From Alphaproteobacteria bacterium (GTDB taxonomy: Bacteria; Pseudomonadota; Alphaproteobacteria; Acetobacterales; Acetobacteraceae): a stretch of 64,000 nt of DNA. This document shows positions 44,833 through 53,212 of the stretch, one piece after another. The notes beneath the pieces were generated by a model that was given only the letters and a program-made list of their open reading frames with translations, was not told the DNA's origin and searched no databases. Position numbers and translations under genes: made by a program. Within the stretch, counting starts at the first letter, position 1; each line of letters begins with the position of its first letter. The stretch covers positions 1 to 64,000 of the forward strand of contig JADZEB010000045.1 in assembly GCA_020850755.1 (NCBI GenBank), given 5' to 3'.

Positions 44833-45815
44833 TCGGCAACCTCGCGCGGGGAGCGGCTGGCGGCCGCACGCAAAAGCAAGGCGCGCGCCGCCGCCTCCGC
44901 GTCGGCAACCGGCAGGCTGTCCATCAGGCTGCCGGTCGTGCGCCAGTCATAGCCCGGGCCGCCGACCAGCTCGCGCATCGGCTTGTGCGTGCGCGCGAAG
45001 GCGGCGTAGCGGCCGACGGGGGCGTATTCCTCGGGCGGGCTCGGGCCGACCAGGCAAAGGGTGGGAATGCCGGCGGCCGCGGACAGGTGCATCAGCCCCG
45101 AATCATTGCCGACGAACAGGGCCGAGCGTTGCAGGCAGGCGGCCGCCTCCAGCAATTCGATGCGCCCCACAAGATCGATCACGCGCCGCGCCGGCAGGGC
45201 GCGCAGCACCGGATCGGCCATGGCGCGCTCGGTGGCGCCGGGTCCGCCAAGCACGGCGGCGCGCGCGCCCGGCAGCGGGCCGCCCGCACCGGTGAGCGCG
45301 TCGAACAGGGCAACGAAGCGCTCGGCCGCCCAGACCTTGCCCTGCCAGTTGGCGGTGGGACCGAGCGCGACCACCGGCGGGCCGGGTGGCACCAGTTGCA
45401 GCGCGCGGGCATGGTCCTGCGGGCGCAGCCAGACCCGCGGCATGGGCGGGGGCGATACCCCCAGCACCTGCGCCAGCCGCTCGACCCGCGGCAGGCCGCG
45501 CCCCGAGCCTCGCAGGATGCGCCGGCCCCAGGCGCGCAGGAACCAAGCCGTGGCCGAGCCGCGCAGATCCACCACCAGATGCCACTTGGTGCCGACCGTC
45601 TGGCGCCACAGCTCCAGCCAGTGCAAGCCATAGCGCTTCTTGTCGAGCACGATCACGCGCTCGAGCCCCGGCACGGCGGCGAAAAGATTCGCAGCCGCGG
45701 GGCCGCACGCCACCGTGACCCGGAGACCGGGGGTTGCCGCGATCAATTGGCCGAGAATGCCGGTGGACAGAACCGCATCCCCGATCCGGGTCGCGGTGAT
45801 GAACAGCAGGCGCAT
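44829..45815 (-). CDS. Glycosyltransferase family 9 (heptosyltransferase-like)
   Basis: A 328-residue GT9 protein, the family of LPS heptosyltransferases WaaC/WaaF/WaaQ. It begins MRLLFITATRIGDAVLSTGIL, contains VVALGPTANWQGKVWAAERF and the conserved FVGNDSGLMHLSAAAGIPTLCLVGPSPPEEY. It is the first gene of GT9-GT2-GT4-asnB-like-pyrC. The upstream 111-bp divergent region separates it from ygfZ. Specific sugar cannot be assigned. Confidence 0.9.
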   Translation of the reverse strand: MRLLFITATRIGDAVLSTGILGQLIAATPGLRVTVACGPAAANLFAAVPGLERVIVLDKKRYGLHWLELWRQTVGTKWHLVVDLRGSATAWFLRAWGRRILRGSGRGLPRVERLAQVLGVSPPPMPRVWLRPQDHARALQLVPPGPPVVALGPTANWQGKVWAAERFVALFDALTGAGGPLPGARAAVLGGPGATERAMADPVLRALPARRVIDLVGRIELLEAAACLQRSALFVGNDSGLMHLSAAAGIPTLCLVGPSPPEEYAPVGRYAAFARTHKPMRELVGGPGYDWRTTGSLMDSLPVADAEAAARALLLRAAASRSPREVAE

Positions 45816-45926
45816 GGCGCGGTGTTATGGCAGGAAAGCAGGCGCCGCGAAACACCCTTGTCGGGGCGGGCCGCAACCCCCACCTGAAACCGGGCAAGAG
45901 AGCAAAAACGCTTGCGGAGCAAGGGG

Positions 45927-46847
45927 ATGAGCCAGGGATACTGGGCAATTCTGCCGGCCCGGGGGGTGGTGGAGCTGGCCGGGGCGGACCGGGTCGGGTT
46001 CCTCCAGGGCCTGATTTCGGCCGATGTCTCGCGCCTTGCGCCCGATCACGCCGGGTTCGGCGCCCTGCTCACCGCCCAGGGCCGATGGCTGCACGATTTC
46101 TTCCTGTTCGCACCGGATGCTGAGCGGGTCTGGCTCGATGCCGAGGCGGCGCGGCGGGCCGACCTGGTCCGCCGCCTGTCGATGTTCCGCCTGCGCGCCA
46201 AGGTGACGATCGCCGATCGCGGCGCCGACTTGCTGGTCGCTGCCGCCTGGGGCGAGGGCGCGGCGGCGCGCTTCGGCCTGGGCGGAGAACGCGGCGCGGC
46301 AGCCCCCTTCGCCGGCGGCATCGCCGCGATCGACCCGCGCCTTGCCGCCGCCGGGGTTCGCCTCGTGCTGCCGCGCGCCGGGGCGGAAGCGGCACTTGCC
46401 GCGACCGGCCTGTCTGCCGCCATCGCCGAAGACTATGACCGCCACCGCCTCGGCCTCGGCCTGCCTGACGGCTCGGCCGACCTCGCGCCCGAGAAGGCGC
46501 TGCTGCTGGAGGCCGGCTTCGATGAGCTTGGCGGCATCGACTGGAAGAAGGGCTGCTATGTCGGCCAGGAACTCACCGCACGCATGCATTATCGCGGGCT
46601 GGTGAAGAAGCGGCTGTTGCGGGTGGCGGTGGAAGGGCCCCTGCCCGCCGCCGGCACGCCGGTGATGCAGGACGGCACCGAGGCGGGCGAGATGCGCTCG
46701 GGACGCGACGGCACAGGGCTCGCGCTGTTGCGTCTCGACGCGGTGGAAACGGCCGCCGCCGGCGGCGCCCCGCTGACCTGTGGCGAGGCGCGCCTGCGCG
46801 CCGATCCGCCCGGCTGGGCGATCCTGCCGCAGCCCAAGCCGGGTTGA
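45927..46847 (+). CDS. ygfZ: Folate-binding Fe-S cluster repair protein YgfZ
   Basis: YgfZ/IBA57 is a tetrahydrofolate-binding protein that supports assembly or repair of certain Fe-S enzymes. The 306-residue product has the N-terminal GcvT-like segment GADRVGFLQGLISADV and the diagnostic motif KKGCYVGQELTARMHYRG with its conserved cysteine. GGAG is 7 nt before the ATG at 45927; the upstream ATG at 45912 lacks one. It is divergent from the GT9 gene and convergent with ppdK, with 16 bp between stops. Confidence 0.92.
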   Translation: MSQGYWAILPARGVVELAGADRVGFLQGLISADVSRLAPDHAGFGALLTAQGRWLHDFFLFAPDAERVWLDAEAARRADLVRRLSMFRLRAKVTIADRGADLLVAAAWGEGAAARFGLGGERGAAAPFAGGIAAIDPRLAAAGVRLVLPRAGAEAALAATGLSAAIAEDYDRHRLGLGLPDGSADLAPEKALLLEAGFDELGGIDWKKGCYVGQELTARMHYRGLVKKRLLRVAVEGPLPAAGTPVMQDGTEAGEMRSGRDGTGLALLRLDAVETAAAGGAPLTCGEARLRADPPGWAILPQPKPG

Positions 46848-46863
46848 CGCCAGCCGCGCGCGC

Positions 46864-49536
46864 TCAGGCCGTGCGGTCGGTCCCGCCCGCGCCCAGCGCC
46901 GCCTGCGCCGCAGCCAGCCGCGCCACCGGCACGCGATAGGGCGAGCACGAGACGTAATCGAGCCCCACGCTCTCGCAGAAGGCGATCGAGGCGGGATCGC
47001 CGCCATGCTCACCGCAAATGCCGAGCTTGAGGCCGGGCTTGCGCCCGCGCCCCTTCTCGGCGGCGATGCGCACGAGCGCGCCCACGCCCTCGCGGTCGAT
47101 GGTCACGAACGGGTCCTTGGGCAGGATGCCCTGCTCGACATAGTGCGGCAGGAACCGCCCGGCATCGTCGCGCGACAGGCCGAGCGTGGTCTGCGTCAGA
47201 TCGTTGGTGCCGAAGCTGAAGAAATCGGCGGCATCGGCGATGGCATCGGCGGTAAGCGCGGCGCGCGGCAGCTCGATCATGGTGCCGACCGAGTAGTCGA
47301 GCTTCATGCCGGCTTCCTGGCACACCGCGCCAGCCACCCTCTCCACCTGCGCGCGGGTGATGTCGAGCTCGCGCTTCATGCTGACGAGCGGGATCATCAC
47401 CTCGGGAATCGGCGGGGCACCGCTTTCGCGTGCGACGATGATCGCGGCCTCGAAGATCGCGCGCGCCTGCATCTCGTAGATCTCGGGGAAGGTGATGCCG
47501 AGCCGGCAGCCGCGATGGCCGAGCATCGGGTTCGCTTCCGACAGATCGACCACGCGCCGCGCGATCACCTGTTCGTGCACGCCAAGTGCGGCGGCAAGCT
47601 CGGCCTGCTCGGCCGGTCCGTGCGGCAGGAATTCATGCAGCGGCGGATCGAGCAGGCGGATCGTCACCGGCAGCCCCGCCATGATGCGGAACAGCGCGAC
47701 GAAATCCTGGCGCTGGAAGGGCAGGAGCTTGGCCAGCGCGCGGCGGCGGCCCGCCTCCTCCGCCGCCATGATCATCTCGCGCACGGCGACGATGCGGTCG
47801 GGCTCGAAGAACATGTGCTCGGTGCGGCAGAGCCCGATCCCCTCGGCGCCGAAGCGGCGCGCGGTCTCGGCATCGAGCGGCGTTTCCGCATTGGCGCGCA
47901 CGCGCATGCGCCGGCACTTGTCGGCCCAGCCCATCAATGTCGCGAAATCGCCGGAAAGCTGCGGCTCGACCATCGCCACGCGCCCGATCAGGACCTCGCC
48001 GGTCGAGCCGTCGAGCGTGACGATGTCGCCCGCACGCAAGCTGATACCGCCCGAGGCCATGGTGCCGGCGGCGTAGTCCACCAGGATGGCACCGGCACCG
48101 GCAACACAGGGCCGGCCCATGCCGCGCGCCACCACGGCGGCGTGGCTGGTCATGCCGCCGCGGGTGGTGAGGATCCCCTTCGCGGCATGCATGCCGTGGA
48201 TGTCCTCGGGGCTGGTCTCGATCCGCACCAGGATCACCGCCTCGCCCTTCTTGGCGCGCGCCTCGGCCTCATCGGCGGAGAAGACGATCGCCCCGCAGGC
48301 CGCGCCGGGCGAGGCGGGCAGGCCGCGCGACATGACGTGCCGCTCGGCCCTGGGATCGAGCGTCGGGTGCAGGAGCTGGTCGAGCTGGGCCGGCGGAACG
48401 CGCTTGACCGCCTCGGCCTCGTCGATCAGCCCCTCGCGCGCCATGTCCACCGCCACCTTCAGCGCCGCCGCCGCCGTGCGCTTGCCGTTGCGCGTCTGCA
48501 GCATGTAGAGGCGGCCCTGCTGGACGGTGAACTCGATGTCCTGCATGTCGCGGTAGTGCTGTTCGAGAACGCCGCGCACGCGCAGAAGCTCGGCATGGAC
48601 CGCGGGCATGACCTGCTCCATCGCCGTCTCGCCCGGCTTGGCCGAGGCGATGCTGATCGGCTGCGGCGTGCGGATGCCGGCCACCACATCCTCGCCCTGC
48701 GCGTTGACCAGGAACTCGCCATAGATGACGTTCTCGCCGGTGGAGGGGTCGCGCGTGAAGCAGACGCCGGTGGCGCAGTCGGCGCCCATGTTGCCGAACA
48801 CCATCGCCTGCACGTTCACCGCCGTGCCCCAGTCGGCCGGGATGTCGTGGAGCTTGCGGTAGGTCACGGCGCGCGGGTTCATCCAGCTGCCGAACACGGC
48901 GCCGATCGCGGCCCAGAGCTGCGCCCAGGGATCCTGCGGGAAGGGCTTGCCGGTTTCCGCCTCGACCACCTCCTTGTAGCCGGACACGACGCGCTGCCAA
49001 TCCGCGGCGGACAGCGCCGTATCCTCGGCCAGGAAGCGCGCATGCGTCACCGCATCGATGATATCCTCGAAGCGGAGGTGCTCGACGCCGAGGACGACGC
49101 CGCCGAACATCTGGATGAAGCGGCGATAGCTGTCCCAGGCGAAGCGCGCATCGCCGCTTTCCGCCGCCAGCCCCGCCACCGTGGTGTCGTTGAGGCCGAG
49201 ATTGAGGACGGTGTCCATCATCCCCGGCATGGAGACGCGCGCGCCCGAGCGCACGGAAACGAGCAGGGGGCGGGCCGCATCGCCGAAGCGCCGGCCGACC
49301 GCGCCCTCGATGCGCGCGACCGCCGCCTTCACCTCGGCATCGAGCCCGTCGGGGTAGGTGCCGGCATGGCTGTCGAAATGGGTGCAGACCTCGGTCGTGA
49401 TGGTGAAGCCGGGCGGCACCGGCAGGCCGATCGCGGCCATCTCGGCAAGGTTGGCGCCCTTGCCGCCGAGGAGGTTCTTCATCTCGGCGCGGCCCTCGTT
49501 CAGCCCGGCGCCGAAGCCATAGACCCACTTCGCCAT
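46864..49536 (-). CDS. ppdK: Pyruvate, phosphate dikinase
   Basis: PPDK interconverts pyruvate, ATP and phosphate with phosphoenolpyruvate, AMP and pyrophosphate. The 890-residue protein shows MAKWVYGFG and LLGGKGANLAEMA at the N-terminal nucleotide domain, the phosphorylated histidine in GGMTSHAAVVARGMG near residue 462, FGTNDLTQTTLGLSRDD, and the catalytic cysteine in LGICGEHGGDP. Two ATG codons are adjacent; the second (49536) is favoured by AGAGG 6 nt upstream. It follows glyS by 61 bp on the same strand, and glyQ-glyS-ppdK is a recurrent alphaproteobacterial order. It could serve gluconeogenesis or PPi-based glycolysis. Confidence 0.96.
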   Translation of the reverse strand: MAKWVYGFGAGLNEGRAEMKNLLGGKGANLAEMAAIGLPVPPGFTITTEVCTHFDSHAGTYPDGLDAEVKAAVARIEGAVGRRFGDAARPLLVSVRSGARVSMPGMMDTVLNLGLNDTTVAGLAAESGDARFAWDSYRRFIQMFGGVVLGVEHLRFEDIIDAVTHARFLAEDTALSAADWQRVVSGYKEVVEAETGKPFPQDPWAQLWAAIGAVFGSWMNPRAVTYRKLHDIPADWGTAVNVQAMVFGNMGADCATGVCFTRDPSTGENVIYGEFLVNAQGEDVVAGIRTPQPISIASAKPGETAMEQVMPAVHAELLRVRGVLEQHYRDMQDIEFTVQQGRLYMLQTRNGKRTAAAALKVAVDMAREGLIDEAEAVKRVPPAQLDQLLHPTLDPRAERHVMSRGLPASPGAACGAIVFSADEAEARAKKGEAVILVRIETSPEDIHGMHAAKGILTTRGGMTSHAAVVARGMGRPCVAGAGAILVDYAAGTMASGGISLRAGDIVTLDGSTGEVLIGRVAMVEPQLSGDFATLMGWADKCRRMRVRANAETPLDAETARRFGAEGIGLCRTEHMFFEPDRIVAVREMIMAAEEAGRRRALAKLLPFQRQDFVALFRIMAGLPVTIRLLDPPLHEFLPHGPAEQAELAAALGVHEQVIARRVVDLSEANPMLGHRGCRLGITFPEIYEMQARAIFEAAIIVARESGAPPIPEVMIPLVSMKRELDITRAQVERVAGAVCQEAGMKLDYSVGTMIELPRAALTADAIADAADFFSFGTNDLTQTTLGLSRDDAGRFLPHYVEQGILPKDPFVTIDREGVGALVRIAAEKGRGRKPGLKLGICGEHGGDPASIAFCESVGLDYVSCSPYRVPVARLAAAQAALGAGGTDRTA

Positions 49537-49597
49537 CATCGTCCTCTGGTCCCTGTTCCTGTTGGCGCCGACGCCTCCCCGCTGCCGGCGCGGCCCG

Positions 49598-51715
49598 CTA
49601 GCCCTCGATGCGCGAGAAATCCGCCACCTCGTCCATCACCGCGCGGATGCGGGCGAGCAATCGCAGCCGATTGCGGCGCAAATCCGGCTCCGGGGCGTTT
49701 ACGGTCACCTTGTCGAAGAAGGCATCGACGGCACCGCGCAAGCCGGCCATGCCGGCCATGGCGGCGGCGAACGCCTCCTCGGAGAGCGCACGCCCGATCG
49801 CGGGCGCGGCACCGTCGAGCGCGGCGGCCAGCGCCTGCTCCTCGCCCTGGCGCAGCAGCGCGGCATCGACAGCGCCGGCATGCGGCCCGTCCCTCTTCTC
49901 CTCGATGCGCAGGATGTTGGCGGCGCGGCGATAGGCCACCAGCAGGTTGGCGCCATCCTCGGTGGCGAGGAAGTCGCGCAGCGCATCGGCCCGGCGCAGC
50001 ACGCGCACGAGATCGTCGTCCGCGCCGGCGGCGAAGACGGCATCGAGCACGTCGTGGCGCGCGCCCTCGGCGCGAAGCTGCACGCGCAGCCGCTCGGCCG
50101 TGAAGGCGAGCAGATCGGGCAGCGGCGAGTCCTTCGGCCAATGCTCGGCGAACTGCTTGCGGTAGCCCTTGTCGGCGGCATCGAACAGATCGCGCAGCGG
50201 CAGGCGCAGAGTGTTCTCGCGCACCAGCCGGATCAGGCCGAGTGCGGCGCGGCGCAAGCCGTAGGGATCGCCCGAGCCGGTGGGGCGCTCGCCCACGGCG
50301 AAGAAGCCCGCCAGCGTGTCGATCTTCTCGGCCAGCGCCACGGCCACCGATGCGGGCGCGGTCGGGCAACGGTCGTTCGGGCCTTTCGGCGCGTAATGCT
50401 CGGCGATGGCATTGGCCACCGCATCCGTCTCGCCATCGTGGCGGGCGTAGTAGGCGCCCATGATGCCCTGCAATTCGGGGAACTCGCCCACCATGCCGGA
50501 GACGAGGTCGGCCTTGGCCAGCAGGGCGGCACGCTCGGCATCGCGCAGCACCGCCGCACGCAGGCCCTGGTTCTCCGCAAGGCCGAGATGCCGCACGATC
50601 TCCGGCACCAGCGCCACCAGCCGCTCGACCTTCTGGCCGATGGTGCCGAGCCTGGCGTGGAACACGATGCCACCGAGCGCGGGCAGGCGCGAATCCAGCC
50701 GCTGCGCGCGGTCCTGGTCCCAGAAGAAGCGCGCATCGGCAAGGCGGGCGCGCAGCACGCGCTCGTTGCCGGCAACCACCGCCGCCCCGCCATCGCTGGT
50801 GGCGACGTTGGCGATGACAACGAAGTGCGGCGCCGCCGCGCCATCGTGGCGGCGCAGGCTGAAATAGCGCTGGTTGACGCGCATCGAGGTCTGCAGCACC
50901 TCGGCCGGCAGGTCCATGAAGGCGGCATCGATGCGCCCCATCAGCGCCACCGGCCATTCCACCAGCCCCGCCACCTCGTCGAGCAGCCCCTCGTCGGGGA
51001 CGAGCGTGAACCCTTGCGCGGCGGCCAGCGCCTCGGCATCGGCCTTGATCTTCGCGCGCCGGTCGGCCGCATCGAGGATGACGTTGCGGGCCAGGAGCTT
51101 CGTCCGGTAGTCGGCGAAATCGCGCACCGTGAAGGCGCCGGGGGCGTGGAAGCGATGGCCTTCCGTCTCGGCGCCGCTGACCAGGCCGTGCGCGTCGTCG
51201 CCCTCGCGCGCGAGCGCGAACGGCACCACCTGCCCGTCGAGCAGGCAGAGTATGCGGCGCAGGGGCCGCACCCAGACGAACTGGCTGGTCCCGCCCCAGC
51301 GCATCGATTTCGGCCACGGGAAGCGCCAGAGCAGGTCGGGCAGAGCGCGCGCCAGCACGGCGGCTGCATCCTGGCCCTTCTTCTGCACCGTCAGGAAATA
51401 GTAGACGCCCTTGCCGGTGTCGCGCTGTTCGAGCTGCTCGCGCGTCACGCCGCTTGCCTTGAGGAAGCCGTCCAGCGCCTTGGCCGGGGCATCGACGCGC
51501 GGGCCGCGCTTCTCCTCGGCGATGTCGGCGGTGCGGGCGTCGATCCCGGCCACCAGCGCCAGGCGCCGGGGCGTGCAATATGTCATCATGTTGCGCGGCG
51601 GCAGCCCCTCGGCCTTGAGCGCCTCGCCCAGAAGCCGCGCCAGATCCTCGGCCGCGCGCGCCTGCATGCGCGCCGGGATCTCCTCGCTGAACAGTTCCAG
51701 CAGAAGCTCGGCCAT
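49598..51715 (-). CDS. glyS: Glycine--tRNA ligase beta subunit
   Basis: The 705-residue beta subunit of the tetrameric bacterial glycyl-tRNA synthetase, carrying tRNA recognition. It starts MAELLLELFSEEIPARMQ, contains RNMMTYCTPRRLALVAG, LLDEVAGLVEWPVALMG and MRVNQRYFSLR, and ends with a DALR-type anticodon-binding region (VNAPEPDLRRNRLRLLARI). Length matches the family. It begins 4 bp after the glyQ stop. Confidence 0.97.
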   Translation of the reverse strand: MAELLLELFSEEIPARMQARAAEDLARLLGEALKAEGLPPRNMMTYCTPRRLALVAGIDARTADIAEEKRGPRVDAPAKALDGFLKASGVTREQLEQRDTGKGVYYFLTVQKKGQDAAAVLARALPDLLWRFPWPKSMRWGGTSQFVWVRPLRRILCLLDGQVVPFALAREGDDAHGLVSGAETEGHRFHAPGAFTVRDFADYRTKLLARNVILDAADRRAKIKADAEALAAAQGFTLVPDEGLLDEVAGLVEWPVALMGRIDAAFMDLPAEVLQTSMRVNQRYFSLRRHDGAAAPHFVVIANVATSDGGAAVVAGNERVLRARLADARFFWDQDRAQRLDSRLPALGGIVFHARLGTIGQKVERLVALVPEIVRHLGLAENQGLRAAVLRDAERAALLAKADLVSGMVGEFPELQGIMGAYYARHDGETDAVANAIAEHYAPKGPNDRCPTAPASVAVALAEKIDTLAGFFAVGERPTGSGDPYGLRRAALGLIRLVRENTLRLPLRDLFDAADKGYRKQFAEHWPKDSPLPDLLAFTAERLRVQLRAEGARHDVLDAVFAAGADDDLVRVLRRADALRDFLATEDGANLLVAYRRAANILRIEEKRDGPHAGAVDAALLRQGEEQALAAALDGAAPAIGRALSEEAFAAAMAGMAGLRGAVDAFFDKVTVNAPEPDLRRNRLRLLARIRAVMDEVADFSRIEG

Positions 51716-51719
51716 CGGC

Positions 51720-52637
51720 TCAGCCCCCCGCCGCCTGCTCGCCGGCGAGCCAGGCCTCGCAGCAGCGCCGGGCGAGATCGCGCACCCGCCCGATATAGGC
51801 CTGCCGCTCGGCCACGCTGATCACCCCGCGCGCATCGAGCAGGTTGAACAGGTGGCTCGCCTTGATGCACTGGTCATAGGCGGGCAGGGCCAGCGCGGCG
51901 GGCCGCTCCTCCAGCAAGGCCTTGCACGCGCCCTCGGCGTCGGCGAAGTGGCGGAACAGCATCGTTGTGTCGGCGCGCTCGAAATTGTGCGCGGAATATT
52001 CCTTCTCGGCGCGCAGGAACACATCGCCATAGCGCACGCCCGCGCCGTTGAAGTCGAGGTCGTAGACATTCTCGACACCCTGGATGTACATCGCCAGCCG
52101 TTCGAGCCCGTAGGTGAGCTCGGCCGAGGGCTGCTCGCAGGCGATGCCGCCCACCTGCTGGAAATAGGTGAACTGCGTCACCTCCATCCCGTCGCACCAG
52201 ACCTCCCAGCCGAGGCCCCAGGCGCCGAGCGTGGGGCTTTCCCAGTCATCCTCGACGAAGCGGATGTCGTGCAGCAGCGGATCGACCCCGAGCCGGCGCA
52301 GGCTTTCCAGATAGAGGGCCTGCGGATCGGCGGGCGATGGCTTCAGGATCACCTGATACTGGTAGTAGTGCTGCAGCCGGTTCGGGTTCTCGCCATAGCG
52401 GCCATCCTTGGGCCGGCGCGAGGGCTGCACATAGGCCGCCTTCCAGGGCCGCGGCCCGAGCGCGCGCAAGGTCGTGGCCGGGTGGAAGGTGCCGGCGCCC
52501 ATCTCGACATCATAGGGCTGGAGGATGACGCAACCCTGCCCGGCCCAGAAGTCGTGCAGGCGCAGGATCAGCTCCTGGAAGGATCGCGGCGGCGGCGCGA
52601 TGGCAGAGGCGGGCGTGACTTGGGACGGCACGGTCAT
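51720..52637 (-). CDS. glyQ: Glycine--tRNA ligase alpha subunit
   Basis: The 305-residue catalytic alpha subunit of bacterial glycyl-tRNA synthetase. Diagnostic stretches are [69 protein letters not shown] and [22 protein letters not shown]. The first 15 residues are non-conserved. It is the first gene of glyQ-glyS-ppdK, preceded by a promoter at 52700-52728. Confidence 0.97.
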   Translation of the reverse strand: MTVPSQVTPASAIAPPPRSFQELILRLHDFWAGQGCVILQPYDVEMGAGTFHPATTLRALGPRPWKAAYVQPSRRPKDGRYGENPNRLQHYYQYQVILKPSPADPQALYLESLRRLGVDPLLHDIRFVEDDWESPTLGAWGLGWEVWCDGMEVTQFTYFQQVGGIACEQPSAELTYGLERLAMYIQGVENVYDLDFNGAGVRYGDVFLRAEKEYSAHNFERADTTMLFRHFADAEGACKALLEERPAALALPAYDQCIKASHLFNLLDARGVISVAERQAYIGRVRDLARRCCEAWLAGEQAAGG

Positions 52638-52699
52638 CGGCGGGCTACCGGTCGTTGCGGGCGGGAATGGCGACGGGGTGCGGCGCTTTGTTGCGGCGC

Positions 52700-52728
52700 A
52701 CCATAAAGCGCGGCGGGCAACACTTCAA
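52700..52728 (-). promoter_or_regulatory. Putative sigma70-type promoter of glyQ-glyS-ppdK
   Basis: On the minus strand TTGAAG is followed after 17 bp by TATGGT, the same -10 sequence as the etfB promoter. Predicted start is near 52693 with a leader of about 56 nt. It lies in the 128-bp gap between the small zinc-ribbon gene and glyQ. Confidence 0.5.
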
Positions 52729-52765
52729 GGAAGCGGAGCCCGCCTCTTGCGCGGCGGCAGACGGG

Positions 52766-53125
52766 CTAGCCCTGGCGAGGCGCAGACGGCCCCGCATCGC
52801 GGCTGCCCGTGCCGGAGGCATCGGGCTGCGGCTCCTCGGCCTCTGGCCAGGGGCAGTCGGCACGGCCGCAGCCCCCGGCCGGCACCCCGGTCGGGCCGAG
52901 CGGGACCAGCTGCTGGCAGACCGGGCATTCGAACAGGTCCGCGGCTTCGGCGCTGGCCTCGGCCCTGGCGGCGGCGTCCTCGGTTGCGCTTTCGGCGGCC
53001 TTGGCCTCGGCATCGGGGCCGGGCAGGGCGTCGTTGCCGGCGGAGGGCGCGGCCGGCGACTGGAGGCGCTGCCAGAACCACCACACGGCGGCGAGCACGA
53101 GGCCGATCAGGACAAGGCGGATCAC
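52766..53125 (-). CDS. Small membrane-anchored zinc-ribbon protein, function unknown
   Basis: A 119-residue protein with an N-terminal transmembrane helix (IRLVLIGLVLAAVWWFW), an acidic Ala/Glu-rich spacer, and a metal-binding-looking C-terminal module ECPVCQQLVPLGPTGVPAG followed by CGRADCPW, giving CxxC plus two further cysteines. The layout resembles PP0621-type proteins found near tRNA synthetase or prepilin genes. The start is GTG at 53125 with GGAGG 9 nt upstream. It lies upstream of glyQ on the same strand, separated by the glyQ promoter. Confidence 0.75.
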   Translation of the reverse strand: MIRLVLIGLVLAAVWWFWQRLQSPAAPSAGNDALPGPDAEAKAAESATEDAAARAEASAEAADLFECPVCQQLVPLGPTGVPAGGCGRADCPWPEAEEPQPDASGTGSRDAGPSAPRQG

Positions 53126-53212
53126 AGGCGCGAGCCTCCGGGCGGTTGCGGGCCGCCAGTTAGGGTGAGGCTGGCGCCCCGGTCAAGCGGCGCGGGCCAG
53201 GCGGCGCGGCCG

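Noticed and set aside
46780..50103. Plus-strand open frame of 1107 codons opposite ppdK and glyS
   Set aside because: The opposite strand carries full-length, motif-complete enzymes; the translation resembles a GC-rich shadow frame (His, Arg, Ala, Gly).
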